From Flavobacterium wongokense (GTDB lineage Bacteria; Bacteroidota; Bacteroidia; Flavobacteriales; Flavobacteriaceae): a stretch of 64,000 bases of DNA. Shown here in pieces: positions 35,664 to 42,909 of this stretch. Position 1 is the stretch's first letter; every line of letters begins with the position of its first letter. Position numbers and translations under genes: made by a program. Where the stretch lies: the NCBI RefSeq assembly GCF_021608265.1, contig NZ_JAKIHP010000005.1:62001-126000 (forward strand). Direction: 5' to 3'. The notes below the pieces were generated by a model. It saw only the letters and a list, made by a program, of their open reading frames with translations. It was not told the DNA's origin and ran no database searches.

Positions 35664-36697
35664 TAAAAATGTACTATTTTGTTGGATTGCTCCAAATGTA
35701 AGCGATACTGTTCCATTCCGTCCTTGTGTGGCAAATAAGGAAAGCCTCGTTTGTGGTTTTCAACGCTGATTTCAAACATATATCGGATGTGCCTTGCCAA
35801 TTCCTTCCATGCAAAAAACAACGAATGTTTTGGGTCGTAAATGTGTGTGGGTTCGCTTGCAGCGCCATTCAATTCGACAACTGAGAAATTTTTGCCCTGC
35901 TCCAATTCTTCCCAGGTGTTGTACATCAAATCCATTCTTCCAAAATAAAACTCAGGAACCTGAAGGCACATTTCGTCAATGACCTGGGTCAATTCTGCCG
36001 AAATCAAATGGCTGTAATCCAAAAATTTTGCGCCTCGGGCATGGTTGCCATACGGCACCAGATTTTTCTTTTCATCTTTTGCCAAAATGGTTTTCAGCTG
36101 AGTTCCATATTCCTTCTCTAGTGCCTTTAACTGGAACTCAAAACGTGGATTTGTTTTTAGTAATTCTTCTATGGTCGAACAGCCATCACCTTCAATGATG
36201 AGGAATTCCTTGGCAACAATCCCGGTAATCTTTCCGTGTTTTTGATGCGGGAAACGAACATAAAAAATCCCAACTTCCTTTTCAAACGGAATCAAATCCT
36301 GTACTAAATAATCAAAATCGGCTTTGCTGTGATAGTTTTTTAATTCTTCTTCATTGGTAATCTTTTTAACCGCAGAACCACGCAGCCCAATATCGGGTTT
36401 AGCTATAAAAGGAAAATTGATTTTTGAATTTTCGAGGATATCTTCAACAGCATCAAACTGTATTTTTTCCTTGATTAATTTGGTTTTTGGATAATATTGA
36501 GGCGGAATCAAATTATAGATTTCCATTTTGCTTTCCATCATGAATCCTCCGTTTTTGATGGTTGGATTGCAGGCATTGAAAAAGAAAATCGACCTCGCTT
36601 TTAACGCATAATAAGCCCATAAAAAATAAATAGGAATATAGACAACCTGAAATGGCCAGTATTCCCAATGGAATAATTTATGGAGAAATAGTCTCAA
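35663..36697 (-). CDS. ATP-grasp ligase-like protein
   Basis: 344 residues. The N-terminus has a hydrophobic segment (FQVVYIPIYFLWAYYALKARSIFFF, about 18-42), so it may be membrane associated. The ATP-grasp core follows: FIAKPDIGLRGSAVKKI (nucleotide-binding strand and loop), YLVQDLIPFEKEVGIFYVRFP, and the catalytic magnesium site FYFGRMDLMYNTWEELEQGKNFSVVELNGAASEPTHIYD. That ending resembles D-alanine--D-alanine-ligase-like and peptide-joining ATP-grasp enzymes. Known members ligate a carboxylate to an amine; the substrates here are unknown. Coupled with a LysE-like exporter gene. Confidence 0.75.
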   Translation of the reverse strand: MRLFLHKLFHWEYWPFQVVYIPIYFLWAYYALKARSIFFFNACNPTIKNGGFMMESKMEIYNLIPPQYYPKTKLIKEKIQFDAVEDILENSKINFPFIAKPDIGLRGSAVKKITNEEELKNYHSKADFDYLVQDLIPFEKEVGIFYVRFPHQKHGKITGIVAKEFLIIEGDGCSTIEELLKTNPRFEFQLKALEKEYGTQLKTILAKDEKKNLVPYGNHARGAKFLDYSHLISAELTQVIDEMCLQVPEFYFGRMDLMYNTWEELEQGKNFSVVELNGAASEPTHIYDPKHSLFFAWKELARHIRYMFEISVENHKRGFPYLPHKDGMEQYRLHLEQSNKIVHF

Positions 36698-36710
36698 ATT
36701 TATTTTGAAT

Positions 36711-37421
36711 TTAAACGGATATGAAGGTATTGCTAAAATCCCGTTCCGTAATCAAATCGTTGTAATGGATTGCAACTTTGTTCTTTTCGATTACGGTTTG
36801 CGTGATGCTCAAGGTTTTCAACGCCTCATTCCTATTGATAACCAAACCGTGTTCGGTGTTTTCTGTTTCGGTGTACCGATGGAAATTGAAGAGTTCGGTT
36901 TCATTGACTTCGGGCTTGGTATCGAGGAAAGTATAAAACCATTTGGCGCGTTTTTCCCTGATTTCCTTTGGATATAAAGTCGATGACGACCAGATATGGC
37001 TTTGTGTTGTATCCAATTCAATCGTGCTTTTTTCAACTTCATTCCAGCGCAGCTGATACAACTTTCCGTTTTCAAAAAGCACTAAAGTAAAGGGTTCAAT
37101 ATGGTCTAAATCGATAGCTTTCCATGCTATAATTACCGAATTGCTGCTGATTAGATCGAGGACAATCAAGCCACGGCTTTTTCGATAATTATCTTTTATA
37201 AGATGTCTTTCTTCAGCACCATTCAACAAAACCAAAACAGTGGAATGCTCATTAATGGCATACCAGGTTCCTCCTGCCTTTTGATCTTTTGGAAAGATTA
37301 TTTTTTTGTTATTGATGCTATAATTTTTGGGTTCAATGGCGTTGGGCCTGAGTGTTTTTTCATCACGGTTGGAAGTGATGATTATTTTGCCATTGGCATT
37401 TACAAAACTTACTGTGCACAT
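36711..37421 (-). CDS. NRDE-family (TANGO2-like) protein
   Basis: 236 residues beginning MCTVSFVNANGKIIITSNRDEKTLRP; the NRDE motif at about 17-20 (after SNRDE) with the catalytic-type Cys2 defines the Ntn-hydrolase-like NRDE family, whose human relative is TANGO2, linked to heme or lipid handling. The rest has the expected WYAINEHSTVLVLLNGAEERH and a C-terminal half of helices. Biochemical role is not established. It overlaps the DinB gene by 13 bases on the same strand. Confidence 0.85.
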   Translation of the reverse strand: MCTVSFVNANGKIIITSNRDEKTLRPNAIEPKNYSINNKKIIFPKDQKAGGTWYAINEHSTVLVLLNGAEERHLIKDNYRKSRGLIVLDLISSNSVIIAWKAIDLDHIEPFTLVLFENGKLYQLRWNEVEKSTIELDTTQSHIWSSSTLYPKEIREKRAKWFYTFLDTKPEVNETELFNFHRYTETENTEHGLVINRNEALKTLSITQTVIEKNKVAIHYNDLITERDFSNTFISV

Positions 37422-37897
37422 TGTTTTCGGTATTCTATAGTAGAGCGCGCTACGCCAAAATCTTCGTCAATCTGTAAATGTTCCAATTGTAAAACTGCCA
37501 CTTTGATCAAAGCCTGATGATGGATGCAATGTTCCAGGTTATATAACAACTCCCTGAAATAATTACTGTCAATGCGCAATTCTTCGCCATCAACGATTTG
37601 CTGCAATACAAGTGTTTTATCTCCTTTTTCTAATTTATTCTTAACCTCGTCGATGGTCTGCAAAGCAAAATGGGTATCGGACTGGATTCGGTAATCGCGG
37701 TTTCTTTTGTCGTAATTCACGATGCCGCTTTCGTATTGATTTTCCAGGCACTGGAACATTTCGATGATATGGCGTGTGTGTTCACCAATGGTCGAATTGC
37801 TTAGTCCTTTGCAGGGTGACGTAAAATCATCATTTGAAAGTTGGTTCAGCAACGAAACCAATTCATTTAATGCCTTGTGTAAAGAGGGTATCAGCAT
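37409..37897 (-). CDS. DinB-family four-helix protein
   Basis: 162 residues, helical. DinB/YfiT-like bundles bind a divalent metal through three histidines: here the likely ligands lie in TIGEHTRHIIEMF (around residues 48-56) and LEHCIHHQALIKV (around 131-140). Members include thiol-dependent transferases (bacillithiol, mycothiol) and DNA-damage-induced proteins; the exact role is not predictable. It overlaps the NRDE gene and starts a likely two-gene operon. A short ATG frame fits homologues. Confidence 0.8.
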   Translation of the reverse strand: MLIPSLHKALNELVSLLNQLSNDDFTSPCKGLSNSTIGEHTRHIIEMFQCLENQYESGIVNYDKRNRDYRIQSDTHFALQTIDEVKNKLEKGDKTLVLQQIVDGEELRIDSNYFRELLYNLEHCIHHQALIKVAVLQLEHLQIDEDFGVARSTIEYRKQCAQ

Positions 37898-37944
37898 ATC
37901 TTTTGATGTTTCTAATCAGTTACGGATTTTAGCCTTGTTCAGTT

Positions 37945-38334
37945 TTAGATTTTAAAGTGCAATAAATCGGGTATCTTATTTTTATTTTGGAAAATTAAGA
38001 TCGCACAACAAAGTAACGTAATTATTGCTAAAGTAAATAATTCTCCTCCATCATTTTTCACAACTATCCCCAACACAAATAAGTGCGAAAAAATAGCGCC
38101 AAGCATCGTCCCGAATCCGATTAGTGCGCCAAGTAAAGTCGTTCTTGGAATCAGTATTAAAATAGATGCAATCAATTCGACTATTCCTGAACCAATCCTT
38201 CCAAAAGGTTCTATCCCTAATTTGGTGAAGATATAAACGCTTTCTTCTGCTCCGGTAAATTTAAAAAATAAAGTCTGCACAAGGATGATAACAGCGATCA
38301 GCTTTACAATCCATATAAATATAGTCTTTCCCAT
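37945..38334 (-). CDS. DoxX-family membrane protein
   Basis: 129 residues with four hydrophobic helices (about 6-24, 45-63, 68-88 and 98-118). The first helix FIWIVKLIAVIILVQTLFFKFTGAEESVYIF and the IEPFGRIGSGIVELIASILILIPRT stretch are typical of DoxX/DoxD-like proteins, which are linked to quinone-dependent thiosulfate or respiratory chemistry and to membrane redox stress. The ATG at 38334 is used; an upstream in-frame ATG at 38364 would extend into the YHS gene. It overlaps the YHS gene end by one base, so co-translation is likely. Confidence 0.8.
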   Translation of the reverse strand: MGKTIFIWIVKLIAVIILVQTLFFKFTGAEESVYIFTKLGIEPFGRIGSGIVELIASILILIPRTTLLGALIGFGTMLGAIFSHLFVLGIVVKNDGGELFTLAIITLLCCAILIFQNKNKIPDLLHFKI

Positions 38335-38335
38335 T

Positions 38336-38791
38336 TTAGTTGATGATTTTTTTCCAGTTAGCATCCGCTTTTTTCTTCAGATTGACTTCGTCTTTGTTCC
38401 AGCTTTTCAAAGTATTATTGAAAAACGCATTGTAATACAAATTCAGTTTCCCATCTACGATTTTGAAGGTTTCCGGATTGATTTCCACTTTTTCACCATT
38501 GGCTCCCATCGCATAAGCACACCAACCACCATATTGCGGTTCGTAGCCCGCAGGATTTTTTAGAAACGCTTCTTTATTTGCCTGAGTCGAAAAATTATAT
38601 GTCACGCCTTCATATGTTGTGGCAATGGTTGATTTCCCTTTTACGGCTTTTTTTTGTGTAAAGTAGGCAACAGGATCATAACCCTGAATAGCAAGTTTAT
38701 TTTCCAGGTTGAAATTGGATACCCTTGTATTTTGGGCAAATGTTGTTGCTGAAAGAAAAGCAACGAAAAGGATTAAAATTTGTTTCTTCAT
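38336..38791 (-). CDS. Secreted YHS-domain protein
   Basis: 151 residues. Signal peptide (ILILFVAFLSATTFAQ), then a YHS domain: GYDPVAYFTQKKAVKGKSTIATTYEGVTYNFSTQANKEAFLKNPAGYEPQYGGWCAYAM, the TRASH/YHS-type fold that often binds copper or another metal, ending near the conserved Cys of GGWCAYA. The tail is basic. It is translated directly before a DoxX gene, so a role in the periplasm linked to respiration or metal stress is plausible but unproven. Confidence 0.85.
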   Translation of the reverse strand: MKKQILILFVAFLSATTFAQNTRVSNFNLENKLAIQGYDPVAYFTQKKAVKGKSTIATTYEGVTYNFSTQANKEAFLKNPAGYEPQYGGWCAYAMGANGEKVEINPETFKIVDGKLNLYYNAFFNNTLKSWNKDEVNLKKKADANWKKIIN

Positions 38792-38879
38792 GTCGAATGT
38801 TGTTTTGATTATGAAGCAAAATTATAGCGTACTGAAAAAGCAAATTGTCGGATAGTTTACATTTGGGCGCAAATAATTT

Positions 38880-39413
38880 TTACTCCTTAATTTTCCCGTA
38901 ATAAATCAAATCTACGACTTCTCCTTTTGTGGTTTTATAATCTTTACGGATTCTGCCTTCGATTTGAAAACCGGCTTTCTCAGCAAGCTTTTGGGCAGCA
39001 AAATTACTTTCGTGCGTTCTTAAAAAGAGTTTGGTAAAGCCAAAATGTTCAAAGCAATACTTTACAAATAATGAAAATGCCTTTGATGTAATACCTCTTC
39101 CGGCATATTTTTCATCAGTATAACTTCCTAATTCGGCTTTTGGGATATTCCAGTCGATGTTCTTGACGTCGATGAATCCCGCTAATTCATTATTTTCCAC
39201 ATTTACAATCACAAATGGATAATACAGTTTGTCTTCGCGTTTTTGGATTATTTCATTCAGGAAAACTGCTGTATCTTCAAATGTCTTTGTCCGGGAAACA
39301 GTTCCGGTAAAGAAATCCTCGAGCCTTTTGCGGTTATTTTCTACCAACGAAAAATAGTTTTGCAAATCACTAAGTTCTAACGGACGAATCCTGAAATGGT
39401 CAAAGTTTATCAT
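38880..39413 (-). CDS. GNAT-family N-acetyltransferase (RimJ/RimL-like)
   Basis: 177 residues with the GNAT order: N-terminal FRIRPLELSDLQNYFSLVENN, central AGFIDVKNIDWNIPKAELGSYTDEKYAGRGITSKAFSLFVKYCF (motif A, with the R/QxxGxG/A-like YAGRGIT acetyl-CoA loop), and motif B FTKLFLRTHESNFAAQKLAEKAGFQIEGRIRKDYK. This is the RimJ/RimL/SAT class that acetylates N-terminal amines or small amines; target unknown. It overlaps the stop of the Crp/Fnr gene by four bases on the same strand, which suggests co-transcription. Confidence 0.88.
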   Translation of the reverse strand: MINFDHFRIRPLELSDLQNYFSLVENNRKRLEDFFTGTVSRTKTFEDTAVFLNEIIQKREDKLYYPFVIVNVENNELAGFIDVKNIDWNIPKAELGSYTDEKYAGRGITSKAFSLFVKYCFEHFGFTKLFLRTHESNFAAQKLAEKAGFQIEGRIRKDYKTTKGEVVDLIYYGKIKE

Positions 39414-40090
39414 ACTAATTTTAAAATATCCTCAATAATAATTTCTTTCCTTCCGTAATGCATCAGTCCGTTTTCTTCGAGTTCGTTGAGCAATGAGGTC
39501 GCCGTCTGCCTCGAAGTGCAGATGATTTGGGCAATGTCATTCTGCGTGAGGTAATTTTCGATTATTACGCGGTTTCCTTCCATTTTCCCATCGCGTTCGG
39601 CCCATTCCTTTATAAAGGTAAGCAACCGGGTTTTGGCATCTTTGGAAATCAGATTGGCATAATTGTTTTTGAGGCGTTTCATTTTAAGCCCAACAAATTT
39701 GGTATACGATAGCGCCAGGTTTGGATTGCGCAACAGCAAATCTTCAAAATCAGAAAGTGTAAAACTGCAGATGGAGACTTCGCTAGTAAGCGCCTTTGCA
39801 TATTCGTTGGAATTGCGGTCGTTTTCCAGTTCCAGTTCGCCAAACAAATCACCTTCCTGGATAATATCCTTAATGGTTTCGTTGCCCTCTTCATCGATGG
39901 AGACAATTTTAATGTTTCCCCTTTTGAGCAGGAAAACCCGAGGCACATCTGACGAGGAAAAATAAATGATATCGCCTTTTTTGGCTTTCTTAAATCCAAC
40001 AATGATGCACAACTGCCTGATTTGAGACATGCTCAAAGTCCGAAAAAGCTTGTGGTCACGGAGATACCAGTATTTTAGTTCTTCATACAT
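39410..40090 (-). CDS. Crp/Fnr-family transcription regulator
   Basis: 226 residues. An N-terminal cyclic-nucleotide-binding-like beta roll (GDIIYFSSSDVPRVFLLKRGNIKIVSIDEEGNETIKDIIQEGDLFGELE) and a C-terminal winged helix (YLTQNDIAQIICTSRQTATSLLNELEENGLMHYGRKEI). No cysteine cluster for an iron-sulfur centre was seen, so it is more CRP-like than FNR-like; the ligand is unknown. The ATG at 40090 is chosen over one ten codons upstream because it fits the family N-terminus (MYEELKYWYLRDH). It overlaps the GNAT gene by four bases. Confidence 0.88.
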   Translation of the reverse strand: MYEELKYWYLRDHKLFRTLSMSQIRQLCIIVGFKKAKKGDIIYFSSSDVPRVFLLKRGNIKIVSIDEEGNETIKDIIQEGDLFGELELENDRNSNEYAKALTSEVSICSFTLSDFEDLLLRNPNLALSYTKFVGLKMKRLKNNYANLISKDAKTRLLTFIKEWAERDGKMEGNRVIIENYLTQNDIAQIICTSRQTATSLLNELEENGLMHYGRKEIIIEDILKLV

Positions 40091-40091
40091 A

Positions 40092-40114
40092 AGGTAAATG
40101 TAGCAATTTTTCCA
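40092..40114 (-). promoter_or_regulatory. Candidate promoter for the Crp/Fnr gene
   Basis: Minus-strand TACATTTA (a near match to TAnnTTTG) with TTG elements upstream in the T-rich stretch that also forms the acyl-CoA dehydrogenase terminator tail. Weak. Confidence 0.35.
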
Positions 40115-40116
40115 AA

Positions 40117-40147
40117 TCAAAAAGCCCTTTCATTTCTGAAAGGGCTT
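40117..40147 (-). terminator. Rho-independent terminator after the acyl-CoA dehydrogenase gene
   Basis: Minus strand: stem AAGCCCTTTCA / TGAAAGGGCTT with loop GAAA and a following TTTTG tail. It lies about 55 bases past the acyl-CoA dehydrogenase stop. Confidence 0.8.
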
Positions 40148-40201
40148 GATGAGTATTAATTTTAAATTTTAAAAGTAGTTCTTCAAAGATATAAAAAAAT
40201 A

Positions 40202-41338
40202 TTATACCAAACCACGCGAAATTACAATTCTTTGAATTTCTGAAGTTCCTTCATAAATCTGTGTGATTTTGGAGTCACGCATCATACGTTCTACGTGGTA
40301 TTCCGCCACATATCCATTTCCTCCGTGAATCTGAACCGCGTCATTTGCCACTTCCAAAGCGATTTCAGAAGCGTATAATTTTGCCATTGAACCGGAATGT
40401 GCAATATCTTTTCCTTCGTCTTTTTCGCAGGCAGCTTTCATAATCAAAAGTTTTGCCGCTGTAATTTTCACAAACATATCAGCCAATTTGAATGAAATTG
40501 CCTGGTGTTTGAAAATTTCCTTTCCGAATGCTTTTCTTTCGTGAGCATATTTCAAAGCCAATTCATAAGCACCTGTTGCAATTCCTAAAGCCTGGGAAGC
40601 AATCCCGATCCGTCCACCGTTTAGTACGTTCATCGCAAAATTAAATCCGAAACCGTCAGCACCAATCCTGTTTTCCTTTGGAACCTTAACATCGGTGAAC
40701 ATTAAGGAATGTGTGTCGCTTCCGCGGATTCCCATTTTCTTTTCTTTTGGCCCAATCTCAAATCCTGCCCAACCTTTTTCAACGATAAAAGCGTTGATTC
40801 CTTTGTGCCCTTTTTCGATATCGGTTTGTGCAATTACCAAATACGTCGAAGCGGTTCCACCATTGGTAATCCAGTTTTTGGTTCCGTTTAACAAATAGTA
40901 ATCGCCCATATCCTTTGCGGTTGTTTTTTGCGAACTTGCATCACTACCTGCCTCAGGTTCCGACAAACAAAATGCCCCGATAACCTCACCTTTTGCCAAA
41001 GGCACCAAATATTTCATTTTTTGCTCTTCCGAACAGTATTTTTCCATTCCGGCACAAACCAAAGAGTTGTTAACTGACATGATTACAGCTGCAGAAGCAT
41101 CTACTTTTGCAATTTCGGTCATTGCCAAAACATAGGAAACGCTGTCCAATCCGGCACCGCCATATTTTGGATCTACCATCATTCCCAGGAATCCTAATTC
41201 CGCCATCATTTTTACCTGTTCTGTTGGGAACTTCGAATGTTCGTCCCTTTCAATTACGCCAGGCAATAATTCAGCTTGAGCAAAATCTCTCGCTGCTTGT
41301 TGAATCATTAACTGTTCTTCGGTTAAATTAAAATCCAT
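40202..41338 (-). CDS. Acyl-CoA dehydrogenase
   Basis: 378 residues, the usual length of the FAD acyl-CoA dehydrogenases of beta-oxidation and amino-acid catabolism. It contains the FAD/substrate loops CLSEPEAGSD and NWITNGGTAS, the catalytic base Glu363 in QIYEGTSEIQR, and a C-terminal arginine-rich tail. Chain-length preference cannot be called; short-branched acyl-CoA dehydrogenases are the closest by eye. It forms its own transcript with a TACTTTTG box upstream and a terminator downstream. Confidence 0.93.
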   Translation of the reverse strand: MDFNLTEEQLMIQQAARDFAQAELLPGVIERDEHSKFPTEQVKMMAELGFLGMMVDPKYGGAGLDSVSYVLAMTEIAKVDASAAVIMSVNNSLVCAGMEKYCSEEQKMKYLVPLAKGEVIGAFCLSEPEAGSDASSQKTTAKDMGDYYLLNGTKNWITNGGTASTYLVIAQTDIEKGHKGINAFIVEKGWAGFEIGPKEKKMGIRGSDTHSLMFTDVKVPKENRIGADGFGFNFAMNVLNGGRIGIASQALGIATGAYELALKYAHERKAFGKEIFKHQAISFKLADMFVKITAAKLLIMKAACEKDEGKDIAHSGSMAKLYASEIALEVANDAVQIHGGNGYVAEYHVERMMRDSKITQIYEGTSEIQRIVISRGLV

Positions 41339-41379
41339 AGTATGAAAATTATGTGTTTCTATTCTTTAATTTTGGTGCC

Positions 41380-41387
41380 CAAAAGTA
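41380..41387 (-). promoter_or_regulatory. TAnnTTTG promoter box for the acyl-CoA dehydrogenase gene
   Basis: Minus-strand TACTTTTG with a TTTG about 23 bases further upstream; leader near 36 bases. Confidence 0.5.
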
Positions 41388-41431
41388 TAATAATAAAGTT
41401 AAAATTTCAAACGTTTTCGTAAATTTAGCCA

Positions 41432-42499
41432 ATGCACAAAGAAACTTATAATGTTATTGGAGTTATGTCGGGCACTTCGCTCGACGGTATTGATTTGGCC
41501 CACATTCACTTTTCAATTGCGGATGCCAAATGGAGTTTCGAAATCCTGGAAGCGGAAACGGTTTCCTATGACAATGATTGGCTGGAAAAATTCAAAAATG
41601 CCGTTGATTTTTCAAAAGAGGATTTGACAAAACTGAATCAGGATTATACGGTGCTTTTAGCAAATGCCATCAAAACATTTATCGAAAAGCATCAAATCGG
41701 AAATCTCGATGCGGTTTGTTCGCACGGACACACGATACTACATCAACCTCAGAAGGGTTTCACTTTACAAATTGGTAATTTGCCCGAAATTGCCGAAACC
41801 CTGAATCAAACCGTCGTTTGCGATTTTCGGGTTCAGGATGTTGAATTGGGCGGACAGGGCGCACCTTTGGTTCCGATTGGTGATAGGATTCTTTTTTCCG
41901 ATTATGATTACTGCCTGAATCTTGGCGGATTTTCGAATGTTTCGTTTGAACAGGATGGAAAACGGATTGCGTTTGACATTTCGCCTGTGAATACGGTTTT
42001 GAATTTTTATGCCAATAAATTGGGATTGGATTATGATGATAAAGGAATTATTTCAAAATCGGGAACACTCAATGAGGATTTGCTGAATGAATTAAATGCT
42101 TTGGATTATTACAAAAAACCATTCCCAAAATCACTTGGATTTGAATATGTCAAGGAAATTGTTTTACCATTGATTGAAAAGCACAGCATTTCGACTGAAG
42201 ACCAAATGCATACTTTCACAGAGCATCTTGCCTTTCAGGTTTCGCAGGCTTTGCCCAATAAAACGGGAAAACTTTTAGCAACAGGTGGTGGTGCCTACAA
42301 TGATTTTTTAATCGCACGAATAAAATTTTGGTTACCCAATTTGGAAATCATAATTCCCGATAAGAAAACACTTGAGTTTAAGGAAGCCTTGATTTTTGCG
42401 TTGCTTGGCGTATTAAAGCTCCGAAACGAAATCAATGTTTTGAGTAGTGTTACCGGAGCCAAACAGGACCATTCTTCGGGGGTTGTTTTTTTAAGTTGA
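41432..42499 (+). CDS. anmK: Anhydro-N-acetylmuramic acid kinase
   Basis: Phosphorylates and opens 1,6-anhydro-N-acetylmuramic acid to give MurNAc-6-phosphate in cell-wall recycling. The N-terminal ATP-binding motif GVMSGTSLDGIDLA, the central SHGHTILHQPQKGFTLQIGN, the catalytic-type GDRILFSDYDYCLNLGGFSNVSF and the C-terminal TGGGAYNDFLI fit AnmK, which belongs to the actin-like ATPase superfamily. 355 residues, slightly shorter than the E. coli enzyme. It is divergent from the acyl-CoA dehydrogenase gene. Confidence 0.93.
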   Translation: MHKETYNVIGVMSGTSLDGIDLAHIHFSIADAKWSFEILEAETVSYDNDWLEKFKNAVDFSKEDLTKLNQDYTVLLANAIKTFIEKHQIGNLDAVCSHGHTILHQPQKGFTLQIGNLPEIAETLNQTVVCDFRVQDVELGGQGAPLVPIGDRILFSDYDYCLNLGGFSNVSFEQDGKRIAFDISPVNTVLNFYANKLGLDYDDKGIISKSGTLNEDLLNELNALDYYKKPFPKSLGFEYVKEIVLPLIEKHSISTEDQMHTFTEHLAFQVSQALPNKTGKLLATGGGAYNDFLIARIKFWLPNLEIIIPDKKTLEFKEALIFALLGVLKLRNEINVLSSVTGAKQDHSSGVVFLS

Positions 42500-42564
42500 A
42501 TTTAAGAAAAGTGCTTTTTGCTTTTTCATACATTAGCTTTTCAAACCAAAAAATTTTTAATACT

Positions 42565-42849
42565 ATGAGAAAACTACTATTTGCTGTAATAGCATTATTA
42601 GGATTGACTTTGAGTGTAAATGCTCAGGATAAATCAAAAAAAGCGGCTGCAAAACCAGCTACCGAAACAAAAGCACCTTTGAAAAAGGACGGAACTCCGG
42701 ACAAACGCTATAAGGAGAATCAGGCTCCAAAGGCTCCACTTAAAAAAGACGGTACGCCGGACAAACGTTACAAGGAAAACAAAGCTCCGAAAGCGCCTGT
42801 AAAAAAAGACGGAACTCCGGACAAAAGATATAAAGAGAACAAAAAATAA
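42565..42849 (+). CDS. Small secreted Lys-rich repeat protein
   Basis: 94 residues. Signal peptide LLFAVIALLGLTLSVNAQ (about 3-20), then an Ala/Lys-rich stretch and three direct repeats with a 20-residue period, KAPLKKDGTPDKRYKENQAP, each sharing KKDGTPDKRYKEN. The protein is very basic. I do not know a function; the repeat could bind nucleic acid or acidic cell-wall polymers. The ATG at 42565 is chosen because it gives a clean signal peptide; the longer frame from 42496 has no good signal. It precedes a terminator. Confidence 0.8.
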   Translation: MRKLLFAVIALLGLTLSVNAQDKSKKAAAKPATETKAPLKKDGTPDKRYKENQAPKAPLKKDGTPDKRYKENKAPKAPVKKDGTPDKRYKENKK

Positions 42850-42854
42850 TTATA

Positions 42855-42883
42855 AAAAACGCCACTCAATAAGTGGCGTTTTT
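42855..42883. terminator. Rho-independent terminator after the Lys-rich repeat gene
   Basis: AACGCCACT / AGTGGCGTT with loop CAATA, flanked by A-run and T-run, so active both ways. The core is identical over 29 bases to that at 48.7 kb. Confidence 0.85.
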
Positions 42884-42909
42884 AACTTAACTAATTTAAA
42901 TCACTACAA

